Shown here piece after piece: positions 29,379 through 39,137 of a stretch of DNA of 64,000 nt. Where the stretch lies: positions 62,001-126,000 of the forward strand of contig NZ_JAIZDA010000011.1 in the NCBI RefSeq assembly GCF_020404405.1, read 5' to 3'. The stretch is from Novosphingobium sp. FKTRR1. GTDB taxonomy: Bacteria; Pseudomonadota; Alphaproteobacteria; Sphingomonadales; Sphingomonadaceae. Each line of letters begins with the position of its first letter. Within the stretch, counting starts at the first letter, position 1. A program made the position numbers and the translations under genes. The notes under the pieces were generated by a model. The model made no database searches, was not told the origin of the DNA, and was given only the letters and a program-made list of their open reading frames with translations.

Positions 29379-29881
29379 TCGACCGCTTCGCGCAACACGG
29401 CGATGCCGCGTTCGCGTTGCGACTTGAGTTCGCGCTTCAACACGGCGGGATCGCGCGCGAACACGAAGCCGAAGCTGACCCCGCCTTCCTTGCCGACGGT
29501 GGCGTGGTGCAGCTTGTGCGCCTGCACCAGTCGCTTGGCATAACCCCGCTTGGGCACCCAGTGGAACCAGCGGTGGTGGACCAGTCCGTCATGCACCAGC
29601 GTATAGATGATCCCGTAACCCAGCACGCCAAGGCCGATCCACGTGCCCGGCCACCATGCGGCAGCGCCACGTACCAGCGGGCTGCCGATGGCAAAGAAGC
29701 TGATCGAGATCGCCGCCCCGACCAGCGCATAGAGATCGTTCTTCTCGAAGAAGCGGTCGTGCCGTTCGTGATGGTCGCGGTGCCAGCCCCAGCCAAAGCC
29801 GTGCATGATGTACTTGTGGCTGGACCACGCGACGAATTCCATGGCCAGAATGGTGGCAAGAACGATGAGGGCTGCGATCAT
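29375..29881 (-). CDS. crtZ: Beta-carotene hydroxylase CrtZ
   Basis: 168 residues. Di-iron hydroxylase of the fatty-acid-hydroxylase superfamily with its histidine motifs in order: SSHKYIMH, WHRDHHERH, LVHDGLVHHRWFHW and AHKLHHATVG. Membrane helices lie between them. It adds 3-hydroxyls to the beta rings of carotenoids (beta-carotene to zeaxanthin), consistent with a yellow-pigmented sphingomonad. No other crt genes are in the window. Confidence 0.94.
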   Translation of the reverse strand: MIAALIVLATILAMEFVAWSSHKYIMHGFGWGWHRDHHERHDRFFEKNDLYALVGAAISISFFAIGSPLVRGAAAWWPGTWIGLGVLGYGIIYTLVHDGLVHHRWFHWVPKRGYAKRLVQAHKLHHATVGKEGGVSFGFVFARDPAVLKRELKSQRERGIAVLREAVD

Positions 29882-30050
29882 GCCGCGTCCTTAGCGCGTC
29901 GCACGGGTTTGGGCGACTCCTTCCGGACGCGCTTACCCGAGCAGGCAATCGCCGGTTGGGCTGGTTCCGGCAATTAAATTGCGCATTTCAGCAACGCAAG
30001 GCACAGCTTATGCCTTGAAAAGGCCGCGCGGCGCGCTTACCCCGCAGCCC

Positions 30051-31487
30051 ATGGCCAGCAACGACACCCCCCGCACGCTCTATCACAAGATCTGGGACGC
30101 TCACGTCGTCGAGAATCGCGACGATGGCACCAGCCTGATCTACATCGACCGCCATCTGGTGCACGAAGTCACCAGTCCGCAGGCGTTCGAGGCGCTTCGC
30201 CTTGCCGGGCGCAAGGTACGTCGCCCCGACCTGACGCTGGCGGTGCCCGATCATAACCTGCCCACCACCGCGCGCCGCGATGCTGCGGGCAAGCGCATTC
30301 CCATCGCCGACGCCGAAAGCGCGCAGCAACTCGATGCGCTTGAGCGCAATGCGCCCGCCTTCGGCATCCGCTACATCGGCGACGCCGACCGCGAACAGGG
30401 CATCGTCCACGTGGTCGGGCCGGAGCAGGGCTTTTCGCTGCCTGGCGCCACGATCGTGTGCGGTGACAGCCACACCGCCTGCCACGGCGGGCTGGGCGCG
30501 CTGGCCTTCGGCATCGGTACCAGCGAGGTCGAGCACGTGCTCGCCACGCAGACGTTGCTGCTCAAGCGCTCAAAGACGATGGAAGTGCGCGTCGAGGGCC
30601 AGATCGGTCCGGGCGTGACCGCCAAGGACGTGGTGTTGCACATCACCGGCGTACTGGGCGCGTCGGGCGGCACCGGCCATGTCATCGAATATACCGGGCA
30701 AGTGATCCGCGATTTGTCGATCGAAGGGCGCCTTACCGTCTCGAACATGGCGATCGAGCATGGCGCGCGCGCCGGGCTGATCGCGCCCGATGAAAAGACC
30801 TTCGCCTACGTGGAGGGCCGCCCCTTCGCACCCAAGGGCGAGGATTGGGACGCCGCCGTGGCGTGGTGGACCTCGCTGCGCAGCGATCCGGGGGCGACTT
30901 ATGACAAAGTCGTGGTGATCGATGCCGCCGACATCGCGCCCAGCGTCACCTGGGGCACCAGCCCCGAGGACGTGCTGCCGATCACCGGCATCGTGCCTGC
31001 ACCCGAGAGCTTTGCCGATGCCTCCAAGCAAGTGGCAGCGCAGAAATCGCTCGACTACATGGGGCTTGCCGCAGGCCAGCCGATCAGCGGGGTCGAGATC
31101 CAGAATGTGTTCATCGGCAGCTGCACCAACAGCCGGATCGAGGACTTGCGCGCCGCCGCCGCCGTGCTGCGCGGCCGCAAGAAGGCCGACAACGTGAAAT
31201 GGGCCATCGTCGTGCCCGGCTCGGGTCTGGTCAAGGCGCAGGCCGAGGCCGAAGGGCTCGACCGCGTGTTCATCGACGCCGGGCTGGAATGGCGCGAACC
31301 GGGCTGTTCGGCGTGCCTTGGCATGAATCCGGACAAAGTGCCTGCGGGCGAGCGTTGCGCCAGCACCAGCAACCGCAATTTCGTCGGCCGGCAAGGTCCG
31401 GGCGCGCGCACCCACCTCGTCAGCCCGGCGATGGCCGCCGCCGCTGCGGTGACCGGGCGCCTTACCGACGTGCGCGAACTCGCCTGA
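30051..31487 (+). CDS. leuC: 3-isopropylmalate dehydratase large subunit
   Basis: 478 residues from ATG 30051 ([18 protein letters not shown]). Aconitase-family [4Fe-4S] enzyme of leucine synthesis. The cluster cysteines are in [15 protein letters not shown] and GCSACLGMN, with substrate residues in [11 protein letters not shown] and [11 protein letters not shown]. The frame opens 72 bases earlier without a start signal; no clear ribosome site is seen before the chosen ATG. Its partner leuD lies 800 bases downstream, with two small genes inserted. Confidence 0.96.
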   Translation: MASNDTPRTLYHKIWDAHVVENRDDGTSLIYIDRHLVHEVTSPQAFEALRLAGRKVRRPDLTLAVPDHNLPTTARRDAAGKRIPIADAESAQQLDALERNAPAFGIRYIGDADREQGIVHVVGPEQGFSLPGATIVCGDSHTACHGGLGALAFGIGTSEVEHVLATQTLLLKRSKTMEVRVEGQIGPGVTAKDVVLHITGVLGASGGTGHVIEYTGQVIRDLSIEGRLTVSNMAIEHGARAGLIAPDEKTFAYVEGRPFAPKGEDWDAAVAWWTSLRSDPGATYDKVVVIDAADIAPSVTWGTSPEDVLPITGIVPAPESFADASKQVAAQKSLDYMGLAAGQPISGVEIQNVFIGSCTNSRIEDLRAAAAVLRGRKKADNVKWAIVVPGSGLVKAQAEAEGLDRVFIDAGLEWREPGCSACLGMNPDKVPAGERCASTSNRNFVGRQGPGARTHLVSPAMAAAAAVTGRLTDVRELA

Positions 31488-31495
31488 ACGCGTCT

Positions 31496-31990
31496 GTGCG
31501 CAAGACGGCGTTCGCGCCGGTTGTTACGCCGGATACGCGCGTGCTCGTGCTCGGCAGCCTGCCGGGTGAGGCGAGCCTTGCGGCGGGGCGCTATTATGCA
31601 CACCCGCGCAACCGGTTCTGGCACCTGATCGGCGGGGTGATCGACCGGGCGGACTTGCCCGCGCTCGATTATGACGCGCGACTCGCGGTCCTGCGCGCAT
31701 CGGGTATCGGGCTGTGGGACACGGTGCGCGCGGCCAGCCGCAAGGGCAGCCTCGATACAGCGCTGCGCGATGTCGAGCCGGCACCCTTGGCCGACCTCGT
31801 TGCCACGTTGCCCGCCTTGCGCGCGGTCGCATTCAACGGCGCTACAGCGGCGCGTCTGGGCATGCGGCAAATGGCCGGGCGCGACGATCTGGCCTGCGTT
31901 CATCTGCCGTCCAGCAGCCCGGCGTATTGCCGAATCTCGGCCGAAACGAAGCAGATTGCATGGGCTGATCTGCGGAAATTCCTCGGCTGA
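31496..31990 (+). CDS. DNA-deoxyinosine glycosylase (HUG/UDG family 6 type)
   Basis: 164 residues from GTG 31496, 8 bases after the leuC stop; no better start exists. The family motif VLVLGSLPGEASLAAGRYYAHPRNRFW is present, with Asn in the position used by family-6 enzymes, and a C-terminal LPSSSPAYCRIS segment. It removes hypoxanthine (deaminated adenine) from DNA as the first step of base excision repair. Why it sits in the leuCD transcript is unclear; probably convenience of co-expression. Confidence 0.85.
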   Translation: MRKTAFAPVVTPDTRVLVLGSLPGEASLAAGRYYAHPRNRFWHLIGGVIDRADLPALDYDARLAVLRASGIGLWDTVRAASRKGSLDTALRDVEPAPLADLVATLPALRAVAFNGATAARLGMRQMAGRDDLACVHLPSSSPAYCRISAETKQIAWADLRKFLG

Positions 31991-32065
31991 ATGTTGCAAT
32001 CGGCGCAGGGAGGGCCAAGATTGGGCCTGACAGGCGATCCCCGAAAGCCCGCAAAGGAGCGATCC

Positions 32066-32236
32066 GTGACGAAAAAGACCGAAGGCGCCAACTGGACCGG
32101 CAAGGCAGCACTGGCGGGGGCCGCAATCGGATCGGCAGCGCTTGCCGCCGCGCTGCTCTACACCTCGCGCCGCAAGGAACGTGCTGAAAAGGCTGCGCCC
32201 AAGCTGCCGCCGGTCGATCCGGTCGAAACCGACTGA
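32066..32236 (+). CDS. 56-aa single-helix membrane protein
   Basis: GTG 32066 has AAAGGAG at 7-8 bases. The product begins [16 protein letters not shown], has one helix ([16 protein letters not shown]), then [23 protein letters not shown] do not recognise a family. It lies between the glycosylase gene and leuD. The tail is charged and Pro-rich, so it is probably anchored in the inner membrane with the tail in the cytoplasm. Confidence 0.6.
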   Translation: MTKKTEGANWTGKAALAGAAIGSAALAAALLYTSRRKERAEKAAPKLPPVDPVETD

Positions 32237-32288
32237 ATCCGCAACTTCGGGCGTTGCACGCGCCGTTTGCGCGGCTATAGCAACGCCC

Positions 32289-32885
32289 ATGGAACCGGTT
32301 CAGCAGATCGAAGGCCGCGCGTATCCGTTCGGCCAGAAGAACGTCGACACCGACGTCATCATCCCTTCGCATTGGCTCAAGACGATCACGCGCGATGGTC
32401 TTGGTCGCGGCGCGTTCGAAGCCTTGCGCAAGGATCCGGACAACCTGTTCGACAGTGCCGAGTTTTCGGGCTCGCCGATTCTGGTGGCGGGCGACAACTT
32501 CGGCTGCGGATCGAGCCGCGAACACGCCGCGTGGGCACTGCTCGATCTGGGGATCAAGGCGGTGATCGCGCCGTCGTTCTCCGACATCTTTTCGGGCAAC
32601 GCGTTCAAGAACGGCATCCTCACGGTCGTGTTGCCGCAGGAAGCGGTCGACCGGCTGGTCGAAGTGGCCAAGACCGATCCGATCCACATCGATCTGGAAA
32701 ACCAGGTCGTCAGCACGCCGTTTCAGGATCGCTTTCCCTTCGAAATCGACGCATTTCGTAAGCATTGCCTGCTCAACGGGCTTGACGAGGTGGGGCTGAC
32801 TCTGGCGCGCGACAGCCAGATCGCAACCTTCGAGGGCAAGGTCCGCGATGAACGGCCCTTCCTCGCCCGCGGCGTCGCCGCTTAA
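32289..32885 (+). CDS. leuD: 3-isopropylmalate dehydratase small subunit
   Basis: 198 residues from ATG 32289. Swivel-domain subunit with [31 protein letters not shown] and [15 protein letters not shown], all diagnostic for LeuD. It pairs with LeuC to isomerise 2- and 3-isopropylmalate. Length normal. Confidence 0.95.
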   Translation: MEPVQQIEGRAYPFGQKNVDTDVIIPSHWLKTITRDGLGRGAFEALRKDPDNLFDSAEFSGSPILVAGDNFGCGSSREHAAWALLDLGIKAVIAPSFSDIFSGNAFKNGILTVVLPQEAVDRLVEVAKTDPIHIDLENQVVSTPFQDRFPFEIDAFRKHCLLNGLDEVGLTLARDSQIATFEGKVRDERPFLARGVAA

Positions 32886-33000
32886 TCATTCAATTAAACG
32901 GGCTTCCCAAAGCCGCCGAAAATTGCTTCGTTGGTCGCCTGACCGGTCGGGTGCCCAAGCATCCTGCCGGATTCGCAAGAACTGACGCGGGAGAAATGAC

Positions 33001-33999
33001 ATGAAGGCCTTGCGCACCCACGCTGTGGGCGGTCCGGAAACGCTGGTGCTCGACGATCTGCCCGATCCGGTGGCAGGTCCGGGGCAAGTGGTGGTGCAGG
33101 TGAAGGCCTGTTCGATCAACTTTCCCGACACGTTGATGATTCGCGATCTCTATCAGTTCAAGCCGCAGCGGCCCTATTCGCCCGGCGGTGAGCTGGCCGG
33201 CGTGATCGCCAGCGTGGGCGAAGGCGTGACCGGATTTGCCGTGGGTGACCGGGTGATCGGCATGGTTGGCAATGGCGGGCTGGCCGAACAGGTCGTGGTC
33301 GAACAGGGCCGCCTGTTCCCCTTGCCCGAGGGCGTCGATTTCGACACCGGCGCGTCGCTGCTGATGACGTATGGCACGACCATCCACGGCTTCAAGGATC
33401 GCGGCCACATCAAGGCGGGCGACACCGTGCTGGTGCTGGGCGCGGCCGGGGGCGTCGGCTTGTCGGCGGTGGAACTGGCCAAGGCCTTTGGCGCGCGGGT
33501 CGTCGCGGCGGTATCGAGCGAAGAAAAGGCCGCCGTCGCGCGCGAGGCCGGTGCCGACGAGGTGGTCATCTATGGCCGCCCGCCGTTCGACAAAGTGCAG
33601 TCGAAGGAGCTGGCCGAGGCGTTCAAGGCCGCCTGCGGACCGAACGGGGCGAACATCGTCTATGACATCGTGGGCGGCGACTATTCCGAACCGGCGGTGC
33701 GCGCCATCGCATGGGAAGGGCGCTTTCTGGTGGTCGGCTTCCCGGCGGGCATCGCGCGCCTGCCGCTCAACCTGACGCTGCTGAAATCGTGCGACGTGTG
33801 CGGCGTGTTCTGGGGCGCCTTCACCGCGCGCGAACCAGCCAAGTTCAAGGCGCAAGTGGCCGAACTGTTCGACCTGCTGGCGGCGGGCAAGATTTCTCCG
33901 CGCATCTCGGCCCGCTTCCCGTTGGCGCGCGGGGCCGAAGCGATCGCGCAACTGGAAAACCGTCAGGCGTTGGGCAAAGTCGTGGTGACGATGGATTGA
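33001..33999 (+). CDS. NADPH:quinone oxidoreductase family (zinc-less MDR)
   Basis: 332 residues. GroES-like N-terminal domain (KACSINFPDTLMIRDLYQFKP, SPGGELAGVIASVGEGV) and a Rossmann domain with VLGAAGGVGLSAVELAKAFG. Structural zinc cysteines are absent, as in quinone reductase-like medium-chain dehydrogenases. It reduces quinones or enones with NADPH. GGGAG precedes the ATG. It stands alone; leuD ends 115 bases before. Confidence 0.88.
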   Translation: MKALRTHAVGGPETLVLDDLPDPVAGPGQVVVQVKACSINFPDTLMIRDLYQFKPQRPYSPGGELAGVIASVGEGVTGFAVGDRVIGMVGNGGLAEQVVVEQGRLFPLPEGVDFDTGASLLMTYGTTIHGFKDRGHIKAGDTVLVLGAAGGVGLSAVELAKAFGARVVAAVSSEEKAAVAREAGADEVVIYGRPPFDKVQSKELAEAFKAACGPNGANIVYDIVGGDYSEPAVRAIAWEGRFLVVGFPAGIARLPLNLTLLKSCDVCGVFWGAFTAREPAKFKAQVAELFDLLAAGKISPRISARFPLARGAEAIAQLENRQALGKVVVTMD

Positions 34000-34035
34000 G
34001 CGCGGTCATAATGGCCCATCGCGTTCGGCGGGCAA

Positions 34036-34692
34036 TCAGCTCCGCCGGGCGCGATAGGCCGGAATGGCGAGGTTCCAGCGGATTGCAGCGCCGCGCAGGC
34101 CGAACCCGGCGAGCGCGGACAGCGGCCACACCACCCCACGCGGCAGGTGCATCCATGTGCCCGCCGCGCACAGCGCGCTCGCCAGCGCTCCAGCGGTGAT
34201 ATAGAGTTCGGGGCGCATGATGATCGAGGGGCGGCCCGCCAGCACGTCGCGGATGACACCGCCGACGCTACCGGTGATCACCCCCATCAGCGCGGCCGGG
34301 ATCGGCGCCACGCCCCATGCCAAAGCCTTGGCCGTGCCCAGCACCGCATAGGCGCCAAGCCCGATCGCATCGGCCCATTCGAGCACTTTGCCTTCCCACC
34401 AGCGGTGCGGGGTGAACCAGGTCAGCAGCGCGACGGCAAGGCACAGCGGCGCCACCATCGGATCGCGCACCCAGAACACCGGCGCGCCGATCAGCAGGTC
34501 GCGCACCGATCCGCCACCGACTCCGGTGATCAGCGCAAAAAAGCTCATCGTCACGAACGTCTGGCGCAGCCGCGCCGCGAGAAGTGCGCCCGACAGCGCA
34601 TAGACGGAGATGCCCGCCAGATCGGCAAAACCGAGCAGGGCTTGCAGCTTTTCGGGCGGAATGGTTGCAGCGGCAACGAGCGGGGACGACAT
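34036..34692 (-). CDS. TRIC/UPF0126 family membrane protein
   Basis: 218 residues from ATG 34692. Two repeats of the UPF0126/glycine transporter-TRIC domain: LDLAGISVYALSGALLAARL-like and FALITGVGGGSVRDLLIG in the first, AIGLGAYAVLGTAKAL and GVITGSVGGVIRDVLAGRPS in the second. The GGGxxRD motifs mark the trimeric cation-channel fold. Seven membrane helices are expected. Bacterial members conduct monovalent cations or move glycine; which applies here is open. Confidence 0.87.
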   Translation of the reverse strand: MSSPLVAAATIPPEKLQALLGFADLAGISVYALSGALLAARLRQTFVTMSFFALITGVGGGSVRDLLIGAPVFWVRDPMVAPLCLAVALLTWFTPHRWWEGKVLEWADAIGLGAYAVLGTAKALAWGVAPIPAALMGVITGSVGGVIRDVLAGRPSIIMRPELYITAGALASALCAAGTWMHLPRGVVWPLSALAGFGLRGAAIRWNLAIPAYRARRS

Positions 34693-34777
34693 GCGCCGCC
34701 CCTTAATCGACCTTGGCCGTCTTGGCGAGAGGGGAGCGGCGGAAGCGGAAGCCCACGGGCCGCCGCTCCCCGCAAGC

Positions 34778-36175
34778 TCAGCCCAGCGCGGCCAGTTGCT
34801 CTGCCGAGGCTTCGAGCGCGGCGGCGATGATATCGACCAGCCGGTCGATTTCCTCATGCGTGATGACCAGCGGCGGGCTCATCACGATCGAATCGCGGAT
34901 GGCGCGCACCATCAACCCGCGCGCGATGCAGTGGTCGCGCACGATCGGGCCAGCTACGCCGCCCCCAACCCCGTCCTTCTGGCCGTGACGCTTGTTGGTG
35001 CCCGGTTCGGCCACGATCTCGACCGCGCCGATCAGCCCGAGCGAGCGCACCTGACCAACCAGCGGATTGGCGGTCAACCGTTGCAGCGCCTGCGCCAGAT
35101 AGGGCCCGGTATCGTCGCGGACCCGCTCGACAAGCTGTTCGTCCTCGATAATCTGGATGTTGCGCAGCGCCACGGCCGACGACACCGGATGTCCCGAGTA
35201 AGTATAACCGTGGACGAATTCCTCGCCCGAAGCGCGCAGCACTTCGACGATCTCGCTCGACACGCCGGTGGCCGAAATCGGCAGGTAGCCCGACGACAGG
35301 CCCTTGGCCATCGACACCAGATCGGGCGTGAAGCCATAGTGCTGGAAGCCGAACCACTGGCCCAGCCGTCCGAAACCGCAGATCACTTCGTCGGCGATCA
35401 GCAGGATGCCGTACTTGCGGCAGATCGCCTCGACCCGCGGCCAGTAACCGGCGGGCGGAATGATCACACCACCAGCACCTTGCACCGGCTCGCCGATGAA
35501 GGCGGCGACGTTGTGCGGGCCGACGGCAAGGATGCGTTCCTCGATGGCATTGGCGCAGCGTTCGGCAAAGGCGTCTTCGGTTTCATCGAAGCCTTCGCCG
35601 AAGTGATAGGGCTGCTGCACATGCTCGATGCCGGGGATCGGCAGGCCGCCCTGCACGTGCATGAACGTCATCCCGCCAAGGCTGGCCGAGGCGACGGTCG
35701 AGCCGTGATAGGCGTTGTGGCGGCTGATGAAGATCGTGCGGTCGGGTTCGCCCTTCAGCGCCCAGTACGTGCGCACGAGGCGGAACACGGTGTCGTTCGA
35801 TTCCGACCCCGAATTGTTGAAGAACACGTGTTGCAGGTTGCCGCCAAGCAGGCTGGCGACTTTGGTGGCCAGTTCGATCGGCGGGGGCGTGGCGGTGCGG
35901 AAGAACGTGTTGTAAAACGGCAGTTCTTCCATCTGGCGCGCGGCGACTTCGACCAGTTCGGGACGGCCATAGCCGACGTTGACGCACCACAGCCCGGCCA
36001 TGCCATCAAGGATGGCGTTGCCTTCACCGTCAAAGACCGTGCTGCCTTGCGCATGGGTGATGATGCGGCTGCCGCCCATGTCCTGTTGCAGCTTGTAGCT
36101 CGATTGTGCGGGCAGGTGGTGCGCGACATCAAGTTTGCGCAGCGCCGGGATATCGTAGTTGCGGACAGTAGCCAT
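34778..36175 (-). CDS. Class III aminotransferase (putrescine/beta-alanine--pyruvate type)
   Basis: 465 residues from ATG 36175 (MATVRNYDIPALRKLDVAHHLPAQ), chosen over an upstream ATG because this N-terminus is typical for the SpuC-like subgroup. PLP lysine in MAKGLSSGYLPIS, with ADEVICGFGRLGQWFG and NNSGSESNDTVFRLVR as cofactor contacts. It transaminates a terminal amine (putrescine, cadaverine, beta-alanine or omega-amino acid) with pyruvate. It is divergent from a polyamine-binding protein gene, which supports a polyamine substrate. Confidence 0.88.
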   Translation of the reverse strand: MATVRNYDIPALRKLDVAHHLPAQSSYKLQQDMGGSRIITHAQGSTVFDGEGNAILDGMAGLWCVNVGYGRPELVEVAARQMEELPFYNTFFRTATPPPIELATKVASLLGGNLQHVFFNNSGSESNDTVFRLVRTYWALKGEPDRTIFISRHNAYHGSTVASASLGGMTFMHVQGGLPIPGIEHVQQPYHFGEGFDETEDAFAERCANAIEERILAVGPHNVAAFIGEPVQGAGGVIIPPAGYWPRVEAICRKYGILLIADEVICGFGRLGQWFGFQHYGFTPDLVSMAKGLSSGYLPISATGVSSEIVEVLRASGEEFVHGYTYSGHPVSSAVALRNIQIIEDEQLVERVRDDTGPYLAQALQRLTANPLVGQVRSLGLIGAVEIVAEPGTNKRHGQKDGVGGGVAGPIVRDHCIARGLMVRAIRDSIVMSPPLVITHEEIDRLVDIIAAALEASAEQLAALG

Positions 36176-36386
36176 GGTGGTTTCGTCGATCCCTGGCAGA
36201 GCCACATGCGCCGCCATCTAAGATCACAGATAAGCCGGGTGCCCGCGTCCGTCAATCGTGAACAACGCAAACCGTGCCGCCCTAGTTTGAAGCGGCTTGA
36301 CGCAGCAAAGCGCTTTACCCGGCAACTGGCATCACATACGCCTGTAGCCAGCAACGCCCCTAAAGGGCCACGATCACGAGGTGCCG

Positions 36387-37478
36387 ATGCCGTTTTCCCC
36401 CAATTCCCTTTTGCCGAATCGCGGATCGCGACGCGGGTTCCTCGCGAGTCTGGGTGCGGCGGCGGTGGGCATCAGCTTTTCCGGGCTGGCCGGGTGCCAC
36501 AAGGGTTCGAAGAACGAGTTGAACCTGTACAACTGGGACACCTACATCGGCAAGAACACGCTGAGCGGCTTTGAAAAGCAAAGCGGCATCCACGTGAACA
36601 TGTCGCTCTATTCGAACAACGACGAACTGTTCGCCAAGTTGCGCGGCGGCAATCCCGGCTATGACGTGATCCTGCCGAGCCACGATTTCACCCGGCGCAT
36701 GGCGCAGGCGGGCATGCTGATGCCGCTCGACCATGCCAAGATCCCCAACATCAAGAACCTTCTCCCGGCGTTCGTCGATCCGCCTTACGATCCGGGTCGC
36801 AAGTTCGCGATGCCCTATACCTGGCTGGTAATGGGCATCGGCTATCGCAAGTCGAAGGTCGACGGCGTGCCCGACAGCTTCAAGTGGATGTTCGATTCGG
36901 ACCGCTACAAGGGCCGCATCGGTCTGCTGTCGGACGCCGCCGATTTGTGCCGCATGGTCGAGATCTATCTGGGCAAGGATCCCAACGTGTTCGACAAGGC
37001 GACCTTGCAGCAGGTCCAGCAGCTGCTGATCCGCCAGAAGAACAACGTGGCGGTGTTCCACGACGACAACGGGCAGGATCTGTTGCTGTCGGGCGATGTC
37101 GATCTGGTGATCGAATACAACGGCGACATCGCGCAAGTGATGAAGGAGGACAAGGATCTGGCCTTCGTCGTGCCCAAGGAGGGCAGCCTGATCCAGTCCG
37201 ACCAGTTGTGCATTCCCAAGGGCGCGCCCAACCCCGATGCGGCGCACGCCTACATCAACTATGTGCTGAGCGCCGAGGCGGGGGCCGACATTTCGCGCAC
37301 CATCTCGTACCCCACGCCCAACGCGGCCGCGCTGCAACTGATGGACCCGGCCTACCGCAACAATCCGGCGATCTTCCCGCCCGAAGCTGCCGTGGCAAAA
37401 TGCGTTTATACGCAATACCTTGGTGAAGAACCTTATCGCGCTTACGAAGAAGTGATGACACGGGTTCGCGCCGCCTGA
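36387..37478 (+). CDS. Polyamine ABC transporter substrate-binding lipoprotein (PotD/PotF-like)
   Basis: 363 residues from ATG 36387 (a GTG two codons earlier is possible). The N-terminus has a twin-arginine motif (GSRRGFLAS) followed by a lipobox GLAGC, so it should be a Tat-exported, lipid-anchored binding protein. LNLYNWDTYIGKNTLSGFEKQSGI and YDVILPSHDFTRRM are hallmark PotD/F segments. No permease or ATPase gene is adjacent, so it is an orphan here. Spermidine or putrescine binding is inferred from family. Confidence 0.88.
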   Translation: MPFSPNSLLPNRGSRRGFLASLGAAAVGISFSGLAGCHKGSKNELNLYNWDTYIGKNTLSGFEKQSGIHVNMSLYSNNDELFAKLRGGNPGYDVILPSHDFTRRMAQAGMLMPLDHAKIPNIKNLLPAFVDPPYDPGRKFAMPYTWLVMGIGYRKSKVDGVPDSFKWMFDSDRYKGRIGLLSDAADLCRMVEIYLGKDPNVFDKATLQQVQQLLIRQKNNVAVFHDDNGQDLLLSGDVDLVIEYNGDIAQVMKEDKDLAFVVPKEGSLIQSDQLCIPKGAPNPDAAHAYINYVLSAEAGADISRTISYPTPNAAALQLMDPAYRNNPAIFPPEAAVAKCVYTQYLGEEPYRAYEEVMTRVRAA

Positions 37479-37479
37479 C

Positions 37480-39036
37480 ATGGCGGGCTCGGTGCTGCGC
37501 GACCGGCTGGCGGCGGGTGACCTCGCCGGTTGCGCGGCAGAGGCGCGCGCGCGGCTGCAGCGCGATCCGCGCGATGCCGAGGCGCTGTTCGCGCTGGCCA
37601 TGGCGAGCGCCGAGGCCGGACGGGTGGGCGACGCGCTACGGCTGATCGAACCGGCGCGGCGGCTCGATCCGGCCAACGCCGAATATGCCGCGCAGACCGC
37701 GCGCCTGCTGATCCTTGCCCGGCAGGACGCCGCCGCCGCCGAAGCCGCGCAAGCAGCGGCGCAACTGCCGACCGGCGATGCCCGCGTGCTAGACACGATC
37801 GGCTGCGTCTTTGCGCGCCTGGGCGATCATGGCGCGGCGCTGCCGCTGTTTGCGCGGGCGGTCGATCTGGCGCCCGACGACACGGACTATCGCTTCAACT
37901 TTGCCACCTCGCTGGGCTTCTTCGGTCGCACGCACGAGGCTGCCGTGCAGTATGAGGCCGTGATCGCGCGCGAACCGCATTCCGGGCGGGCGCATCTGGG
38001 GCTTGCCGGGCTGCGTCGCCACACCCGCGACGACCACCATGTCGTGCGGATCGAGGCGGCGCTGGGCGTAGTGCGCGATCCCGACGAGCGGCTGCAACTG
38101 CACCACGCCGCAGCCAAGGAACTGGAGGATATCGGCGAGCCTGCCCGCTCGTTCGCCCACCTCAAGACGGCCAACAGCGCGCACAAGACGCGGCTGGGCT
38201 ATCGGCCGGAACAGGACGAGGCGCTGTTCGCCGCGATCCGCCATGCCTTTTCAGGGCCGCTGCCGCAGCCGTCGGACTTGCCCGATGCGCCGGTGTTCGT
38301 GGTCGGACTGCCGCGCACCGGCACCACGCTGGTCGAGCGCATTCTGGCCGCGCATCCCGGACTGACCGCCGCCGGAGAACTGCAGGCGATGCCGCTGGCG
38401 GTGAAGGAAGCGGCGGCGACGCGCTCGCGCCACGTGCTCGATCCCGAGACTGTGGCCGCCGCCGCTGCGTTCGATCCGGGCGCGCTGGGCAGGGCCTATC
38501 TGGCGCGCGCGCGGCAGAACGCTGGTGCGCGAGGCGGGCGTTTCATCGACAAGTTTCCGCTCAATTTCCTGTATGTCGGCTGGATCGCCATGGCGCTGCC
38601 CAACGCGCGGATCGTGTGTTTGCGGCGGGGCGCGATGGATGCGGTGCTGAGCACCTACAAGCACTTGTTCGCCGCGCATTCGAGCTATTACGCGTGGTCT
38701 TACGATCCGCTCGACTGCGCGCGCTATCTGGCGCAGCAACGTGCGCTGGTGACGTTCTGGCAGGAGCGTTTTCCCGGCCGCGTGCTTGACTTTTCGTATG
38801 AGGGGCTGGTCGCCGATCAGGAGGGGCAGACCCGCCGCCTGCTCGATCACTGCGGGCTGGAGTGGGACGAGGCCTGCCTGAATTTCCACGCGCAACAAGG
38901 CGCCGTGGCCACGCCGAGCGCGCAACAGGTGCGCCGCCCGCTCAATGCCGACGCCATCGGCCGCTGGCATACCCACGCCGATGCGCTGGCCGATGCGGCG
39001 GCCTTCCTGCAGGCGCAAGGGATCGCGCTCGACTGA
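37480..39036 (+). CDS. TPR-sulfotransferase fusion protein
   Basis: 518 residues. The first 250 are tetratricopeptide repeats (ALFALAMASAEAGRVGDALRLI, VLDTIGCVFARLGDHGAAL, and others). The rest is a sulfotransferase domain with the 5'-phosphosulfate loop VVGLPRTGTTLVERIL and the later RFIDKFPLNFLYVGWIAMALPNARIVCLRRGAMDA region holding the 3'-phosphate Arg. The group transfers sulfate from PAPS, but the acceptor is unknown. It begins one base after the stop of the polyamine-binding gene, so the two are co-transcribed. Confidence 0.87.
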   Translation: MAGSVLRDRLAAGDLAGCAAEARARLQRDPRDAEALFALAMASAEAGRVGDALRLIEPARRLDPANAEYAAQTARLLILARQDAAAAEAAQAAAQLPTGDARVLDTIGCVFARLGDHGAALPLFARAVDLAPDDTDYRFNFATSLGFFGRTHEAAVQYEAVIAREPHSGRAHLGLAGLRRHTRDDHHVVRIEAALGVVRDPDERLQLHHAAAKELEDIGEPARSFAHLKTANSAHKTRLGYRPEQDEALFAAIRHAFSGPLPQPSDLPDAPVFVVGLPRTGTTLVERILAAHPGLTAAGELQAMPLAVKEAAATRSRHVLDPETVAAAAAFDPGALGRAYLARARQNAGARGGRFIDKFPLNFLYVGWIAMALPNARIVCLRRGAMDAVLSTYKHLFAAHSSYYAWSYDPLDCARYLAQQRALVTFWQERFPGRVLDFSYEGLVADQEGQTRRLLDHCGLEWDEACLNFHAQQGAVATPSAQQVRRPLNADAIGRWHTHADALADAAAFLQAQGIALD

Positions 39037-39067
39037 GGCGAAGCGCGGCAATCGCACCGTCGTCATG

Positions 39068-39103
39068 AAAAACGCTCCGACCGGGTTTGAAACCGGCCGG
39101 AGC
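39068..39103 (-). terminator. Rho-independent terminator of the TonB receptor gene
   Basis: Arms 39074-39084 and 39093-39103 (GCTCCGACCGG against CCGGCCGGAGC) pair with one mismatch. On the minus strand the stem is followed by GTTTTT. It lies 35 bases beyond the receptor stop codon. Confidence 0.85.
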
Positions 39104-39137
39104 GAGGATGACGCGTTAAAACCTGCGTGAAAGCCGA

